64,000 nt of DNA, taken from positions 1,488,001-1,552,000 of the forward strand of contig CAWIBX010000005.1 of NCBI GenBank assembly GCA_963834405.1. The letters are read 5' to 3'. Origin of the DNA: Bog-473 sp963834405 (GTDB lineage: Bacteria; Actinomycetota; Acidimicrobiia; Acidimicrobiales; RAAP-2). Positions 33,977-41,323 of this stretch are shown one piece after another. The notes under the pieces are model-generated. The model was not told where the DNA came from. It saw nothing but the letters and a program-made list of their open reading frames with translations, and did no database searches. How positions within the stretch are numbered: the stretch's first letter is position 1; each line of letters starts with the position of its first letter. A program made the translations under genes and the position numbers.

Positions 33977-35124
33977 TGGATTTCGCCCTCACCGAAGAGC
34001 AGCTCGCGGTCTCGGAGGCCGCGACCGGCGTGTTCGCCGGTCTGGTCGATCCTGAGCGCGTGCGCGCCGTCGAACAGAGCGACGACCGCGTCGACCGCGA
34101 GCTGTGGCGTGCGCTCGCCGCCGCCGACCTGCTGGGGCTCGCCGTCCCCGAGGCCGAGGGCGGTGCGGGACACGGCCTAATGGAACTGGGCCTGCTCCTG
34201 CAGGCGCAGGGCGCCGTCGTGGCACCGGTGCCACTGTGGGCCACCTTGGTCCTCGGGGCGCTGCCGATCGCCCGGTACGGGACGGACGCCCTGCGGGCCC
34301 GCTGGCTTCCCGGTGTCGTCTCGGGAGAGACGTTCCTCACGGCGGCGCTCACCGGCGCGGCGGCCAGCCCGACGTCGATGCCGTCGGTCGCCGCCACATC
34401 GGCCGGCGACGGCTGGCTTCTCTCGGGGACGGAGCTCGCTGTGCCCCAGGCGCATGTGGCCGCACGCGTCGTCGTGCCGGCGCGGACCGCGGACGGTGCC
34501 GTGCTGCTGACCCTCGTCGACCCCGCCGCGGCGGGCGTGACGCTGGAGCGCACGGTCACGACAAACCGGGAGATCCATCCGCATGTGCACCTGGCCGAGG
34601 TGGCTGTGGGAGCCGACGAGGTCGTTGCCGGGCCCGGCGCCGAGGGGCGAGCGGCACTCGACGCCACCTTGACCGCCGCCACCATCGGGCTCTGCGCTCA
34701 GCAGGTGGGCGTGTGCGAGTCGGCGTTACGCCAGACCGCGGCCTACCTGAACGGACGCCAACAGTTCGGCCGCCCTCTGAGCACGTTCCAGGCCACGCTG
34801 TTGCGGGCGGCCGACGCCGCCATCGACATCGAGGCGATGCGGGTGACGTGGCAGAACGCGGCTTGGCGCGTCGACACCGGGCGCGACGCATGGGATGCGG
34901 CGCGGGTGGCCAAGTGGCAAGCCGCGGAGCGCGGCCAGCGGGCCGTGCACGCCACGCAGCACCTGCACGGCGGGGTAGGGGCGGACATCACCTATCCCAT
35001 CCATCGCTACTTCCTGTGGGGCAAGCAGCTCGAGCTGTTGCTCGGCGGGCCTAGCGCGCAGTTGTCGCATCTCGGCCGTGCGATCGCCGCACGCGCCGGG
35101 GTGGCCTCGGGGACGGGATCGTGA
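33976..35124 (+). CDS. chsE1: Acyl-CoA dehydrogenase ChsE1/FadE28-like
   Basis: 382 aa; start ATG 33976 overlaps the ChsH2 stop (TGATG). N-terminal MDFALTEEQLAVSEAATGVF, mid region LGLAVPEAEGGAGHGLMELGLLL, and C-terminal HLHGGVGADITYPIHRYFLWGKQ followed by LLLGGPSAQLSHLGRAIA. As in FadE28, the usual YTEPEAGTD loop is replaced by a shorter segment, so a complete active site needs the partner subunit encoded by chsE2. The gene order here (chsE2, chsH2, chsE1, chsH1, ltp2) differs slightly from the mycobacterial igr operon (fadE28, fadE29, chsH2, chsH1, ltp2) but the content is the same. Confidence 0.88.
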   Translation: MDFALTEEQLAVSEAATGVFAGLVDPERVRAVEQSDDRVDRELWRALAAADLLGLAVPEAEGGAGHGLMELGLLLQAQGAVVAPVPLWATLVLGALPIARYGTDALRARWLPGVVSGETFLTAALTGAAASPTSMPSVAATSAGDGWLLSGTELAVPQAHVAARVVVPARTADGAVLLTLVDPAAAGVTLERTVTTNREIHPHVHLAEVAVGADEVVAGPGAEGRAALDATLTAATIGLCAQQVGVCESALRQTAAYLNGRQQFGRPLSTFQATLLRAADAAIDIEAMRVTWQNAAWRVDTGRDAWDAARVAKWQAAERGQRAVHATQHLHGGVGADITYPIHRYFLWGKQLELLLGGPSAQLSHLGRAIAARAGVASGTGS

Positions 35125-35600
35125 CGACTGCTGCCGCCGCCAACGGCCCGACCTTCTTCGACGTCTCGGTCGGTGACGAGCTCCCGGTCCTGGAGCTGCC
35201 GATCACACGCACGCTCATCGTGTCCGGTGCCATCGCGAGCCGGGACTACCAGGACGTGCACCACGATCAGGTGCTCGCTGCGTCGAGGGGGTCGAAGGAC
35301 ATCTTCATGAACATCCTCACCACCAACGGGCTGGTCGGCCGTTACGTGACGGACTGGTCCGGCCCGCGCAGCCGGTTGTCGGAGGTCAACATCCGGCTGG
35401 GGGCGCCGAACCATCCCGACTGCACCATGACGTTCACGGGCTCGGTGACCGAGAAGGGCCCGATCGCCGAGGACGGCCGGAGCGGCCGGGTGACCGTGTC
35501 CATCCGCGGCGCCAACAACCTCGGCGACCACGTCACCGGGACGGTGCACGTGATCCTGCCCATGGGCGTCGACGGGCACGACAAGGAGGACGCGAGCTGA
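35121..35600 (+). CDS. chsH1: MaoC family dehydratase, ChsH1-like
   Basis: 159-aa single hot-dog hydratase. The catalytic pair sits in ASRDYQDVHHDQVLAA (Asp and His in the usual DxxxxH spacing), followed by RGSKDIFMNILTTNGLVGRYVTDW. In mycobacteria the short ChsH1 and the ChsH2 hot-dog domain together form the hydratase acting on the side-chain enoyl-CoA. GTG start overlaps the chsE1 stop by 4 nt and the stop overlaps the ltp2 start. The spacing with a fused ChsH2 earlier in the same operon is strong support for the pairing. Confidence 0.88.
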   Translation: MTTAAAANGPTFFDVSVGDELPVLELPITRTLIVSGAIASRDYQDVHHDQVLAASRGSKDIFMNILTTNGLVGRYVTDWSGPRSRLSEVNIRLGAPNHPDCTMTFTGSVTEKGPIAEDGRSGRVTVSIRGANNLGDHVTGTVHVILPMGVDGHDKEDAS

Positions 35601-36799
35601 TGGCCGCCGACGCCCACCGCACGGAGCACGCCTTCGCGGGCAACGTGGCCATCGCAGGCATCGGCGCCACCGAGTTCTCCAAGGCGTCGGGGCGCTCGGA
35701 GCTCCGCCTGGCCGTGGAGGCCGTCGGTGCCGCGCTCGAGGAGGCCGGCCTTGCGCCTTCGGACGTGCAGGGGATGGTCACGTTCAGCTCCGACACGAAT
35801 CCCGACATCGACATCGCGCGCAGCCTCGGCGTCGGCGAGCTGACCTTCTTCAGCCGGATCCACTACGGAGGCGGAGCGGCCTGCGCCACCATTCAGCAGG
35901 CGGCGCTGGCCGTGTCCTCCGGTGTGGCCGACGTCGTCGTCTGCTACCGGGCCTTCAATGAACGCTCGGGCAGCCGTTTCGGCGCCGGCGTCCAGGGTCG
36001 CGCGCCAATCGCCAACACGGAGAACGCGCACATGGCCGCCTATCTGCCGGTGGGCCTGCTGACGCCGGCGTCATGGGTGGCCATGGCCGCGCAGCGCTAC
36101 CTGCATGTCTTCGGCGCGACCAGTGAGGACCTCGGCCGGATCGCGGTAGCCGACCGCCGCCATGCGGCCGTGAACCCGAAGGCCTGGTTCTACGAGAAAC
36201 CGATCACCTTGGAGGAGCACCAGGCCAGCCGCTGGATCGTGGAGCCCCTCCACCTCCTCGACTGCTGCCAGGAGACCGACGGCGGCCAGGCCCTTGTCGT
36301 CACGTCCCTCGAGCGGGCCCGCGACCTGCCCACGGCGCCGGTGGTCGTGCGCGCCGCCGCCCAGGGTTCGGGCGCCGGCCAGGACATGATGACCAGCTAC
36401 TACCGCGACGACCTCCTCGGCCTGCCCGAGATGGGCGTCGTCGCCCGCCAGCTCTGGGCGACCTCGGGATTGGGCCCGCAGGACATGCAGGCCGCCATCC
36501 TCTACGACCACTTCACGCCCTACGTCCTCTACCAGCTGGAGGAGCTCGGCTTCTGCGGCAAGGGTGAGGCCAAGGACTTCGTGCGCGACGGGCGGATAGA
36601 GATCGGCGGCGACCTCCCGATCAACACGCATGGCGGCCAGCTCGGGGAGGCCTACCTCCACGGCATGAACGGCATCGCCGAGGCGGTCCGCCTCGTGCGC
36701 GGCACGTCCGTGAACCAAGTCTCGGGGCTCGAGCACGTCGTGGTCACGGCGGGAACGGGTGTGCCGACCAGCGGGCTCGTCCTCGGCGTCGACGGCTGA
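35600..36799 (+). CDS. ltp2: Lipid-transfer protein / thiolase-like aldolase, Ltp2-like
   Basis: 399-aa thiolase-superfamily protein. It starts with NVAIAGIGATEFSKASGRSELRL, the nucleotide/CoA-binding-like N-terminal pattern. The centre has GGAACATIQQAALAVSSGVADVVVCYRAFN and the C-terminal end INTHGGQLGEAYLHGMNGI and GTGVPTSGLVLG. The thiolase nucleophilic Cys/His set is not conserved as in true thiolases, as known for Ltp2 aldolases that cleave the side chain by retro-aldol reaction. Together with ChsH2 DUF35 it would release propionyl-CoA and the steroid ring. Last gene of the coupled operon; the assignment relies on synteny. Confidence 0.85.
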   Translation: MAADAHRTEHAFAGNVAIAGIGATEFSKASGRSELRLAVEAVGAALEEAGLAPSDVQGMVTFSSDTNPDIDIARSLGVGELTFFSRIHYGGGAACATIQQAALAVSSGVADVVVCYRAFNERSGSRFGAGVQGRAPIANTENAHMAAYLPVGLLTPASWVAMAAQRYLHVFGATSEDLGRIAVADRRHAAVNPKAWFYEKPITLEEHQASRWIVEPLHLLDCCQETDGGQALVVTSLERARDLPTAPVVVRAAAQGSGAGQDMMTSYYRDDLLGLPEMGVVARQLWATSGLGPQDMQAAILYDHFTPYVLYQLEELGFCGKGEAKDFVRDGRIEIGGDLPINTHGGQLGEAYLHGMNGIAEAVRLVRGTSVNQVSGLEHVVVTAGTGVPTSGLVLGVDG

Positions 36800-36821
36800 G
36801 TCGTTCGCCCGTCGCTGCGGC

Positions 36822-37700
36822 TCAGGACGCGCCCGCGCCGCAGCTCGTCATCGCGCTCGAGACCGAACCGACCTGGAACTTGATTGGGCCGACACCCGGC
36901 GCATACCAGGTCGTGATCGCCAGCTCCTTGGCGATGACAGGCTGCAACGTCGAATCGAGCTCGTGTTGCGCCGCCTTCTGTGCGTCGGTGACCGCAATTG
37001 ACTTGAGTGACGAGTGCACTGCGAGCACGTGGTGGAACGTCCCCATCGGCGTGACCAGGACAGAGACCAGGGATCCGCTCTGGCGCAGGTCGACCGCCAT
37101 TACGAGCGATGACGAGCCCGGCTTGAGGATCGCTTTGAGCTGTGACAAGTCGGCCTGGTCCAGCGGCGCCGAGATGTGCAGCTTCGACAGCGAGGTCCCC
37201 CCGCCGAGCAGGGACCGAACCGTCGGGTAGGTCGTGTCGCCCTGAATCTGGAAGGTCTCGCCGATGAACTCCCCGGCGGACGGAACCGAGATCAGCTGCC
37301 CCGCGTTCGTCAGGATGTAGTGCAGCGACGCGTTCGTCGGCACACTGGTCCCGTCGACCGTCGTCGAGCTTGCCTCCACGACCGTGACGGATTTTCCGCC
37401 TCGTGCCGATCCGACCGAGTCGATCCGCAAGGTCTCGGAGCCGGTGGCGCCGCCCGAATCGAGTGATTCGTGGCACGTCCAGCCGACCGTGAGGGGATAG
37501 AAGTAGTTCAGCCAGGTCGGCGAGGAGCTGGACTTGGGGGTGGCGGCCCCGGCGGACCCTGCGGCCCCGGCGGACGCCCCGGTTCCGGCCAGAGTGCCGG
37601 CGAGAGCCGCCGCGGCAATGCCGGCCAATCCGCCCCAGCGGGCACACCCCGCCACCGCACCGAGCAGGGGGCGTCTGGATCTGTCCAGGGGTAGGCGCAT
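36822..37700 (-). CDS. Hypothetical secreted protein
   Basis: 292-aa protein of unknown function. An N-terminal signal peptide is evident: a basic start RLPLDRSRR is followed by a hydrophobic LAGIAAAALAGTLAGTGASAGAA and a likely cleavage region near residue 45. The mature part is Ser/Thr/Gly-rich with beta-strand character (WLNYFYPLTVGWTCHESL, SETLRIDSVGSARGGKSVTVVEAS, FQIQGDTTYPTVRS) and a single C-terminal Cys in MTSCGAGAS, possibly disulfide-linked to Cys near WTCHES. No family recognised. It is convergent with ltp2 (22 bp between ends) and its start faces the repeat-bearing region. Confidence 0.7.
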   Translation of the reverse strand: MRLPLDRSRRPLLGAVAGCARWGGLAGIAAAALAGTLAGTGASAGAAGSAGAATPKSSSSPTWLNYFYPLTVGWTCHESLDSGGATGSETLRIDSVGSARGGKSVTVVEASSTTVDGTSVPTNASLHYILTNAGQLISVPSAGEFIGETFQIQGDTTYPTVRSLLGGGTSLSKLHISAPLDQADLSQLKAILKPGSSSLVMAVDLRQSGSLVSVLVTPMGTFHHVLAVHSSLKSIAVTDAQKAAQHELDSTLQPVIAKELAITTWYAPGVGPIKFQVGSVSSAMTSCGAGAS

Positions 37701-37810
37701 GCGTGCAGACGGTCTCCTTCGGGCACGTTCAAGTTCCCCTCTGCCTGCTGCTCGCAGCGGGCGCCAGATGCTACGCCGGTATCAGCAACGGGCCCCTCGC
37801 ATCCGGGGTC

Positions 37811-37874
37811 GGAGAGGTCTCCCCTCGGGGTGTTCAAAAAAAAAGTATGCACAAGGCGGTTGATACTTTTTTTT
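37811..37874. repeat. Double-hairpin repeat, copy A
   Basis: Short GGAGA-GG-TCTCC stem-loop at 37811-37822, then after a short spacer AAAAAAAAGTAT (37837-37848) pairs with ATACTTTTTTTT (37863-37874) around a 14-nt loop (GCACAAGGCGGTTG). Two related copies occur near 57.3-57.5 kb. Function unknown. Confidence 0.75.
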
Positions 37875-38104
37875 ACAACGTCCGGGGGGGAGCCTCCTTC
37901 GGGTTGAGGCCCGGGGGGGCCGTTGCCAGGGCGCCCGCGCCGCCGCCCGGACACCACTTCGGCGTGAGTCAGCCGCAGGTCCGGGCCAAGAGGCCGAGGG
38001 AGTTGTCGTCCGCCCGGGCCAGCACCGCCCCGGCGCTCGTCTCGGACTCGGACGCATCCACCGCAGACCTATACCTCTCTGACCTGGGGTGGAATCACCA
38101 TTAT

Positions 38105-38118
38105 TGGAACACGTTGCA
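38105..38118. promoter_or_regulatory. KstR-like operator (exact TnnAACnnGTTnnA match)
   Basis: TGGAACACGTTGCA matches all fixed positions; the core AACACGTT. It lies 117 bp upstream of the LLM oxidoreductase start codon at 38236, in the AT-rich part of the region. Confidence 0.55.
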
Positions 38119-38235
38119 TTTTAGCCCACCAACTGTTAGCGTCGCAGGGACGCCGCCGGCACGGGTAGAGCGCGGCGCGCCGCGGCAGACGACGCAAGAC
38201 GACCCTGACAGACCCAGACGAGGACGGGCAGACCC

Positions 38236-39372
38236 ATGGAATTCGGCATCTTCAACAGCGTGTGCGTACTGCCCCGGTACGTCGAGCAACACGGCCCGTC
38301 GGCCGAGCACGACCGCATCATGGACGAGATCGCCTACGTCGAGGCCGCCGACCAGGCCGGGTTCAAGTACGCCTGGGTCACCGAGCATCACTTCCTCACC
38401 ACGTACTCGCACCTGTCCGCCAACGAGTCGTTCCTCGCCTACGCGGCCGCCCGCACCAACAACATCCACCTCGGCTCGGGCATCTTCAACATCACGCCCC
38501 CGGTGAACCACCCGGCCCGCATCGCCGAGCGTGTCGCCATGCTCGACCACCTCTCGGGCGGTCGCTTCGAGTTCGGCACGGGCCGGGGCTCGTCGACGAC
38601 CGAGCAGAAGGGCTTCGGGATCGAGGACCCGGAACTGACCCGCGAGATGGTGGCGGAGACCCTCCCGCAGATCGTGCGGATGTGGAAGGACGAGGAGTAC
38701 AGCTACGACGGCAAGTTCTTCTCCATGCCGCCGCGCAACGTCCTGCCCAAGCCCTACTCCAAGCCGCACCCGCCCCTCTGGATGGCCGCCGGCAGCCCCG
38801 GCACCTTCGACCTCGCCGCGGAGCTCGGCGTCGGCGTCCTCTGCTTCGGCTTCTCGAGCCCCGAGGCGCTCACGCCGCTCGTGAGCCGCTACAAGGAGAA
38901 GATCGAGGACTGCAAGAACCCGGTCGGCGGCTTCGTCAACAACAACGTGATGATCACGACGCAGATGCTGTGCATGGAGGACGGCGCCAAGGCGCGCAAG
39001 GTCTTCCTCGATGCCGACACCAACTACTTCATCGGCATCCTCTTCCATTACCTCGACACGTTTCCGCGCCCGGCGGGCATCCCCACGTGGCCCGAGACCC
39101 TGCCGCCGGTCACGCCCGAGCAGCTCGATGCGGGAATCGCCGCGGGCGAAATGGCCATCGGCAGCCCCGACGAGGTCGCCAAGACCGTCGAGCGCTACGC
39201 CGGCACCGGGGCCGACCAGCTGTCCTTCGGCATGCTGTCGACCTCCATGTCGATCGAGAACTGCCAGGAGGCCGTCGAGACCTTCGGCAAACACGTGCTC
39301 CCGCAGTTCGACAAGGACCCGGTTCACAACACGACGAAGCAGCGCCTGGCGGCGAACGCCGCCTCGGAGTAA
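38236..39372 (+). CDS. LLM class flavin-dependent oxidoreductase (bacterial luciferase-like)
   Basis: 378-aa luciferase-like monooxygenase, of the two-subunit luciferase alpha type rather than the F420 type. Signatures are MEFGIFNSVCVLPRYVE, WVTEHHFLTTYSHLSANESF, and HPARIAERVAMLDHLSGGRFEFGTGRGSSTTEQ. Later comes WMAAGSPGTFDLAAELGVGVLCFGFSS. It probably uses FMNH2 to oxygenate a lipid-like or ketone substrate. A KstR-like site upstream links it to the lipid regulon. The ATG is preceded by CAGACCC, with only a weak ribosome-binding site. Confidence 0.9.
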   Translation: MEFGIFNSVCVLPRYVEQHGPSAEHDRIMDEIAYVEAADQAGFKYAWVTEHHFLTTYSHLSANESFLAYAAARTNNIHLGSGIFNITPPVNHPARIAERVAMLDHLSGGRFEFGTGRGSSTTEQKGFGIEDPELTREMVAETLPQIVRMWKDEEYSYDGKFFSMPPRNVLPKPYSKPHPPLWMAAGSPGTFDLAAELGVGVLCFGFSSPEALTPLVSRYKEKIEDCKNPVGGFVNNNVMITTQMLCMEDGAKARKVFLDADTNYFIGILFHYLDTFPRPAGIPTWPETLPPVTPEQLDAGIAAGEMAIGSPDEVAKTVERYAGTGADQLSFGMLSTSMSIENCQEAVETFGKHVLPQFDKDPVHNTTKQRLAANAASE

Positions 39373-39397
39373 CCCGGCCGCTACAGGCGGCCGACAC

Positions 39398-39958
39398 TCA
39401 CAACCGCAACTCGCCCGCCTCTAACCGACGGTCGATCTCCTCCGCCACCGCGTTCGGCGCGCGGTCACCGCAGTCGACTCGGTGCCGCTCTTCGACGCCG
39501 TGGCCCTCGAACTGGGTCCACAGGTCGTCGACGACGGCGGCATCCGCCAGCGCACCAGTGTGCGGCGGCTCGACCAGGCGGTCACGGACGCGTTGCTGTA
39601 CCACGCCGATCGGGGCGCGCAGCACGGCGTAGTTGAGGACGATCCCGTGGGGCTCGCAGGCCGAGGCGAAGAGGTCGAGCATGAAGGGGTAGAGGATGCC
39701 CTCGCCCACCGTGAAGTAGCCCCCCTCGGCGAAGACGGCCACGGTTTCCGCCGCCGCCGTGAGCACGACCCGGTTCTGGCGGTGTGCCTCCTCCTTCCAC
39801 GGCTCTATGGCGCCGCGCCGGAGCTTGGCGAAGAACCAGTCCAGGTCCAGGCAGGCCGAGGGCTCGTGACGATCGGCCACGAGCGGCGCCACCGTGGTCT
39901 TGCCGCACCCGGGGGAGCCGGTGAGCAGGAGGAGAGGAGCCGGTGCCGGGTGCCGCAT
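39398..39958 (-). CDS. P-loop AAA/kinase-like protein
   Basis: 186 aa from ATG 39958 (an upstream in-frame start at 39994 would add 12 aa). The Walker A motif is LTGSPGCGKTTVAPLVA, followed by the LDLDWFFAKLRRG and QNRVVLTAAAETVAVF segments and a VVLNYAVLRAPIG strand. This fits the small shikimate-kinase/AAA-like ATPases that phosphorylate small metabolites or nucleotides. The substrate is unknown. The C terminus (VAEEIDRRLEAGELRL) is a plausible cap helix. It converges with the LLM gene and its 5' side faces the paralogue pair. Confidence 0.75.
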   Translation of the reverse strand: MRHPAPAPLLLLTGSPGCGKTTVAPLVADRHEPSACLDLDWFFAKLRRGAIEPWKEEAHRQNRVVLTAAAETVAVFAEGGYFTVGEGILYPFMLDLFASACEPHGIVLNYAVLRAPIGVVQQRVRDRLVEPPHTGALADAAVVDDLWTQFEGHGVEERHRVDCGDRAPNAVAEEIDRRLEAGELRL

Positions 39959-40171
39959 CGGGGCCCATCCTCGCGTGGCCGCCCCCGGAAACACTACGAA
40001 CCCACAATTTCAGGGGCGAAGGGGTGCGACACCCGTTGTCCGTGGGCACGATTAGAGCCGAACGGCTCTTGAGCCGTGCCCCCCAAACGCCCGACTATCT
40101 AGGAACAGATCGCACAGCACTGAGGCGACTCGGACCCGCTGGGCGAATGCTTCCAACCGGAGGATCCCCCC

Positions 40172-40495
40172 ATGCACGGTGAAGCGGAGAACACGAGTGG
40201 CGACAGCAATTGGCTGGACCGACTGCAGAGCGACGTCCTGGACGTTCCCGCCGCGGAGACGGAGCGACAGCTCGATGCCGTCAACGGCGCCGTCTTCGAG
40301 CGGATCCCCTACGCCACTCTGGAGTACGAGCTCGAGCGTTCGCGCAAGCGGCTCGCCATCTGGGACATCTTCCTGGCGCACATGAAGGCCGGTGCCGAGA
40401 CGTGGCCGGAGATCCGCCAGGCGCTCACCGAGGAAGAGGTCGACGAGATCGCGGCGATCTGTGACGGCATTCCCCTCCGCGACGTCCTGAGCTGA
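40172..40495 (+). CDS. Conserved small protein of unknown family (paralogue 1)
   Basis: 107 aa, no recognised family. A polar N-terminal third is followed by a helical domain beginning YATLEYELERSRKRLAIWDI, then HMKAGAETWPEIRQALTEEEVDEIAA and ICDGIPLRDVL. A strong ribosome site GGAGGA lies 6 nt before the ATG. The helical domain matches, position by position, the protein encoded at 40904-41266 (YATFEFELELMRKRLAVWEI ...WPEVQRALTPEDLSEIVRICEHRSLRELL), so the two are ancient tandem duplicates. The conserved Tyr-Ala-Thr, Arg-Lys-Arg-Leu, Trp-Pro-Glu and Leu-Arg blocks suggest a defined function, perhaps a small regulatory or toxin-antitoxin-type module, which is not shown. Confidence 0.75.
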   Translation: MHGEAENTSGDSNWLDRLQSDVLDVPAAETERQLDAVNGAVFERIPYATLEYELERSRKRLAIWDIFLAHMKAGAETWPEIRQALTEEEVDEIAAICDGIPLRDVLS

Positions 40496-40903
40496 GGAGG
40501 CACCCGCCTTCACGGCACGACACGACGACGGCACCCCAAACCTTCGGCCAGTCGCCCCCAACCTTCGGCCAACGGTCCCCCGGAAGCGACCACCTCGGTG
40601 ACTTCGACCAACTCGCTCCCGCGCTTCACAGCCTCTGCCGTCGAGGCCGATCCTCCCTCTCCCGGATTCGGGAGGATCGGCCTCCGGCAGTTCGCCGGCC
40701 CCGGCGGCCACCACGCTTGAAATTCGTCACCCCCTGACCGAAACGGCGCCGGGAATCGGGTTAGGTTGGGCAATCCGGGACGAAAGCCTGTGCCTTTTGG
40801 GTCGGACGGCCCTCTTTTGGCACGGCGTTGTGGCTTACCATGGCCGCAGGCGCTCAGGCCCGGCCGAGCGATCCCGAACCACTCCGCCCCGCCCGAACAA
40901 TCC
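40496..40903. other. Intergenic region between the two paralogues, with a 15-bp hairpin
   Basis: 408 bp with no credible gene. It includes a direct repeat (CCTTCGGCCA, twice, 40541-40575), a long perfect hairpin at 40643-40684, and a possible promoter zone (CTTGAAATTCGTC near 40716) before the second paralogue. The strong hairpin may separate transcription of the two genes. Confidence 0.55.
40643..40684. repeat. 15-bp perfect hairpin between the paralogues
   Basis: GAGGCCGATCCTCCC (40643-40657) pairs exactly with GGGAGGATCGGCCTC (40670-40684) around a 12-nt loop that contains CCCGGATTC. There is no T run after it, so a simple Rho-independent terminator is unlikely; a structured RNA or attenuator is possible. 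Confidence 0.6.
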
Positions 40904-41266
40904 GTGCACGCCGATCCACTGCCAGCAAACGCCGAAGGCACCGACCGCAGCCTCGATGCCCTCAAGTGCGAACTGTTCGACGAACCGCTGGCGGATTCGG
41001 ACGGGCCGGTCGGCCGTACGGACGTCACCACCCACCCGTCGACCCGGCTGTTCGCTCCGGCTGATATCAGTTACGCCACCTTCGAGTTCGAGCTGGAATT
41101 GATGCGCAAGCGCCTTGCGGTCTGGGAGATCTTCCGGGGCCACATCAGGGCCGGCGCCACGTCCTGGCCCGAGGTACAGCGCGCACTGACTCCCGAGGAC
41201 TTGTCCGAGATCGTGCGGATCTGTGAACACAGGTCGCTGCGCGAGCTACTGGTCCACCTCCGCTGA
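40904..41266 (+). CDS. Conserved small protein of unknown family (paralogue 2)
   Basis: 120 aa from GTG 40904 (an upstream in-frame start at 40766 gives 166 aa but the added sequence is low in homology to paralogue 1). Acidic N-terminal region (LKCELFDEPLADSDGP), then the helical domain YATFEFELELMRKRLAVWEI, HIRAGATSWPEVQRALTPEDL and ICEHRSLRELLVHLR. It parallels paralogue 1 (40172) throughout the helical part. The stop codon sits inside a 23-bp tandem repeat. No named family; the paired, closely spaced arrangement suggests a common function, not identified. Confidence 0.65.
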   Translation: MHADPLPANAEGTDRSLDALKCELFDEPLADSDGPVGRTDVTTHPSTRLFAPADISYATFEFELELMRKRLAVWEIFRGHIRAGATSWPEVQRALTPEDLSEIVRICEHRSLRELLVHLR

Positions 41267-41305
41267 CCTCCGCTGAGCCCGTCCGCTGACCTCCGCTGAG
41301 CCCGT
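41260..41305 (+). repeat. Two tandem copies of a 23-bp unit at the end of paralogue 2
   Basis: CCGCTGACCTCCGCTGAGCC continues to a 23-bp unit (41260-41282) repeated exactly at 41283-41305. The first copy includes the gene's stop codon. It is likely a simple duplication. Confidence 0.7.
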
Positions 41306-41323
41306 CCGAACCGGCATAGGCAC

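Larger units (their letters stand above)
37701..38235. other. Long intergenic region with a double-hairpin repeat and a KstR-like operator
   Basis: 535 bp without a credible gene. Open stretches across it show no start or codon bias. It contains the copy A double-hairpin repeat (37811-37874), a G/C-rich stretch rich in GGGGGG, and near 38105 a KstR-like operator upstream of the LLM gene. An AT-rich patch, CACCATTATTGGAAC, near 38100 may hold the promoter. Confidence 0.6.

Noticed and set aside
37703..38506. 267-aa plus-strand frame through the intergenic repeat
   Set aside because: It runs through homopolymer A/T tracts and into the LLM gene out of frame, and has no domain.
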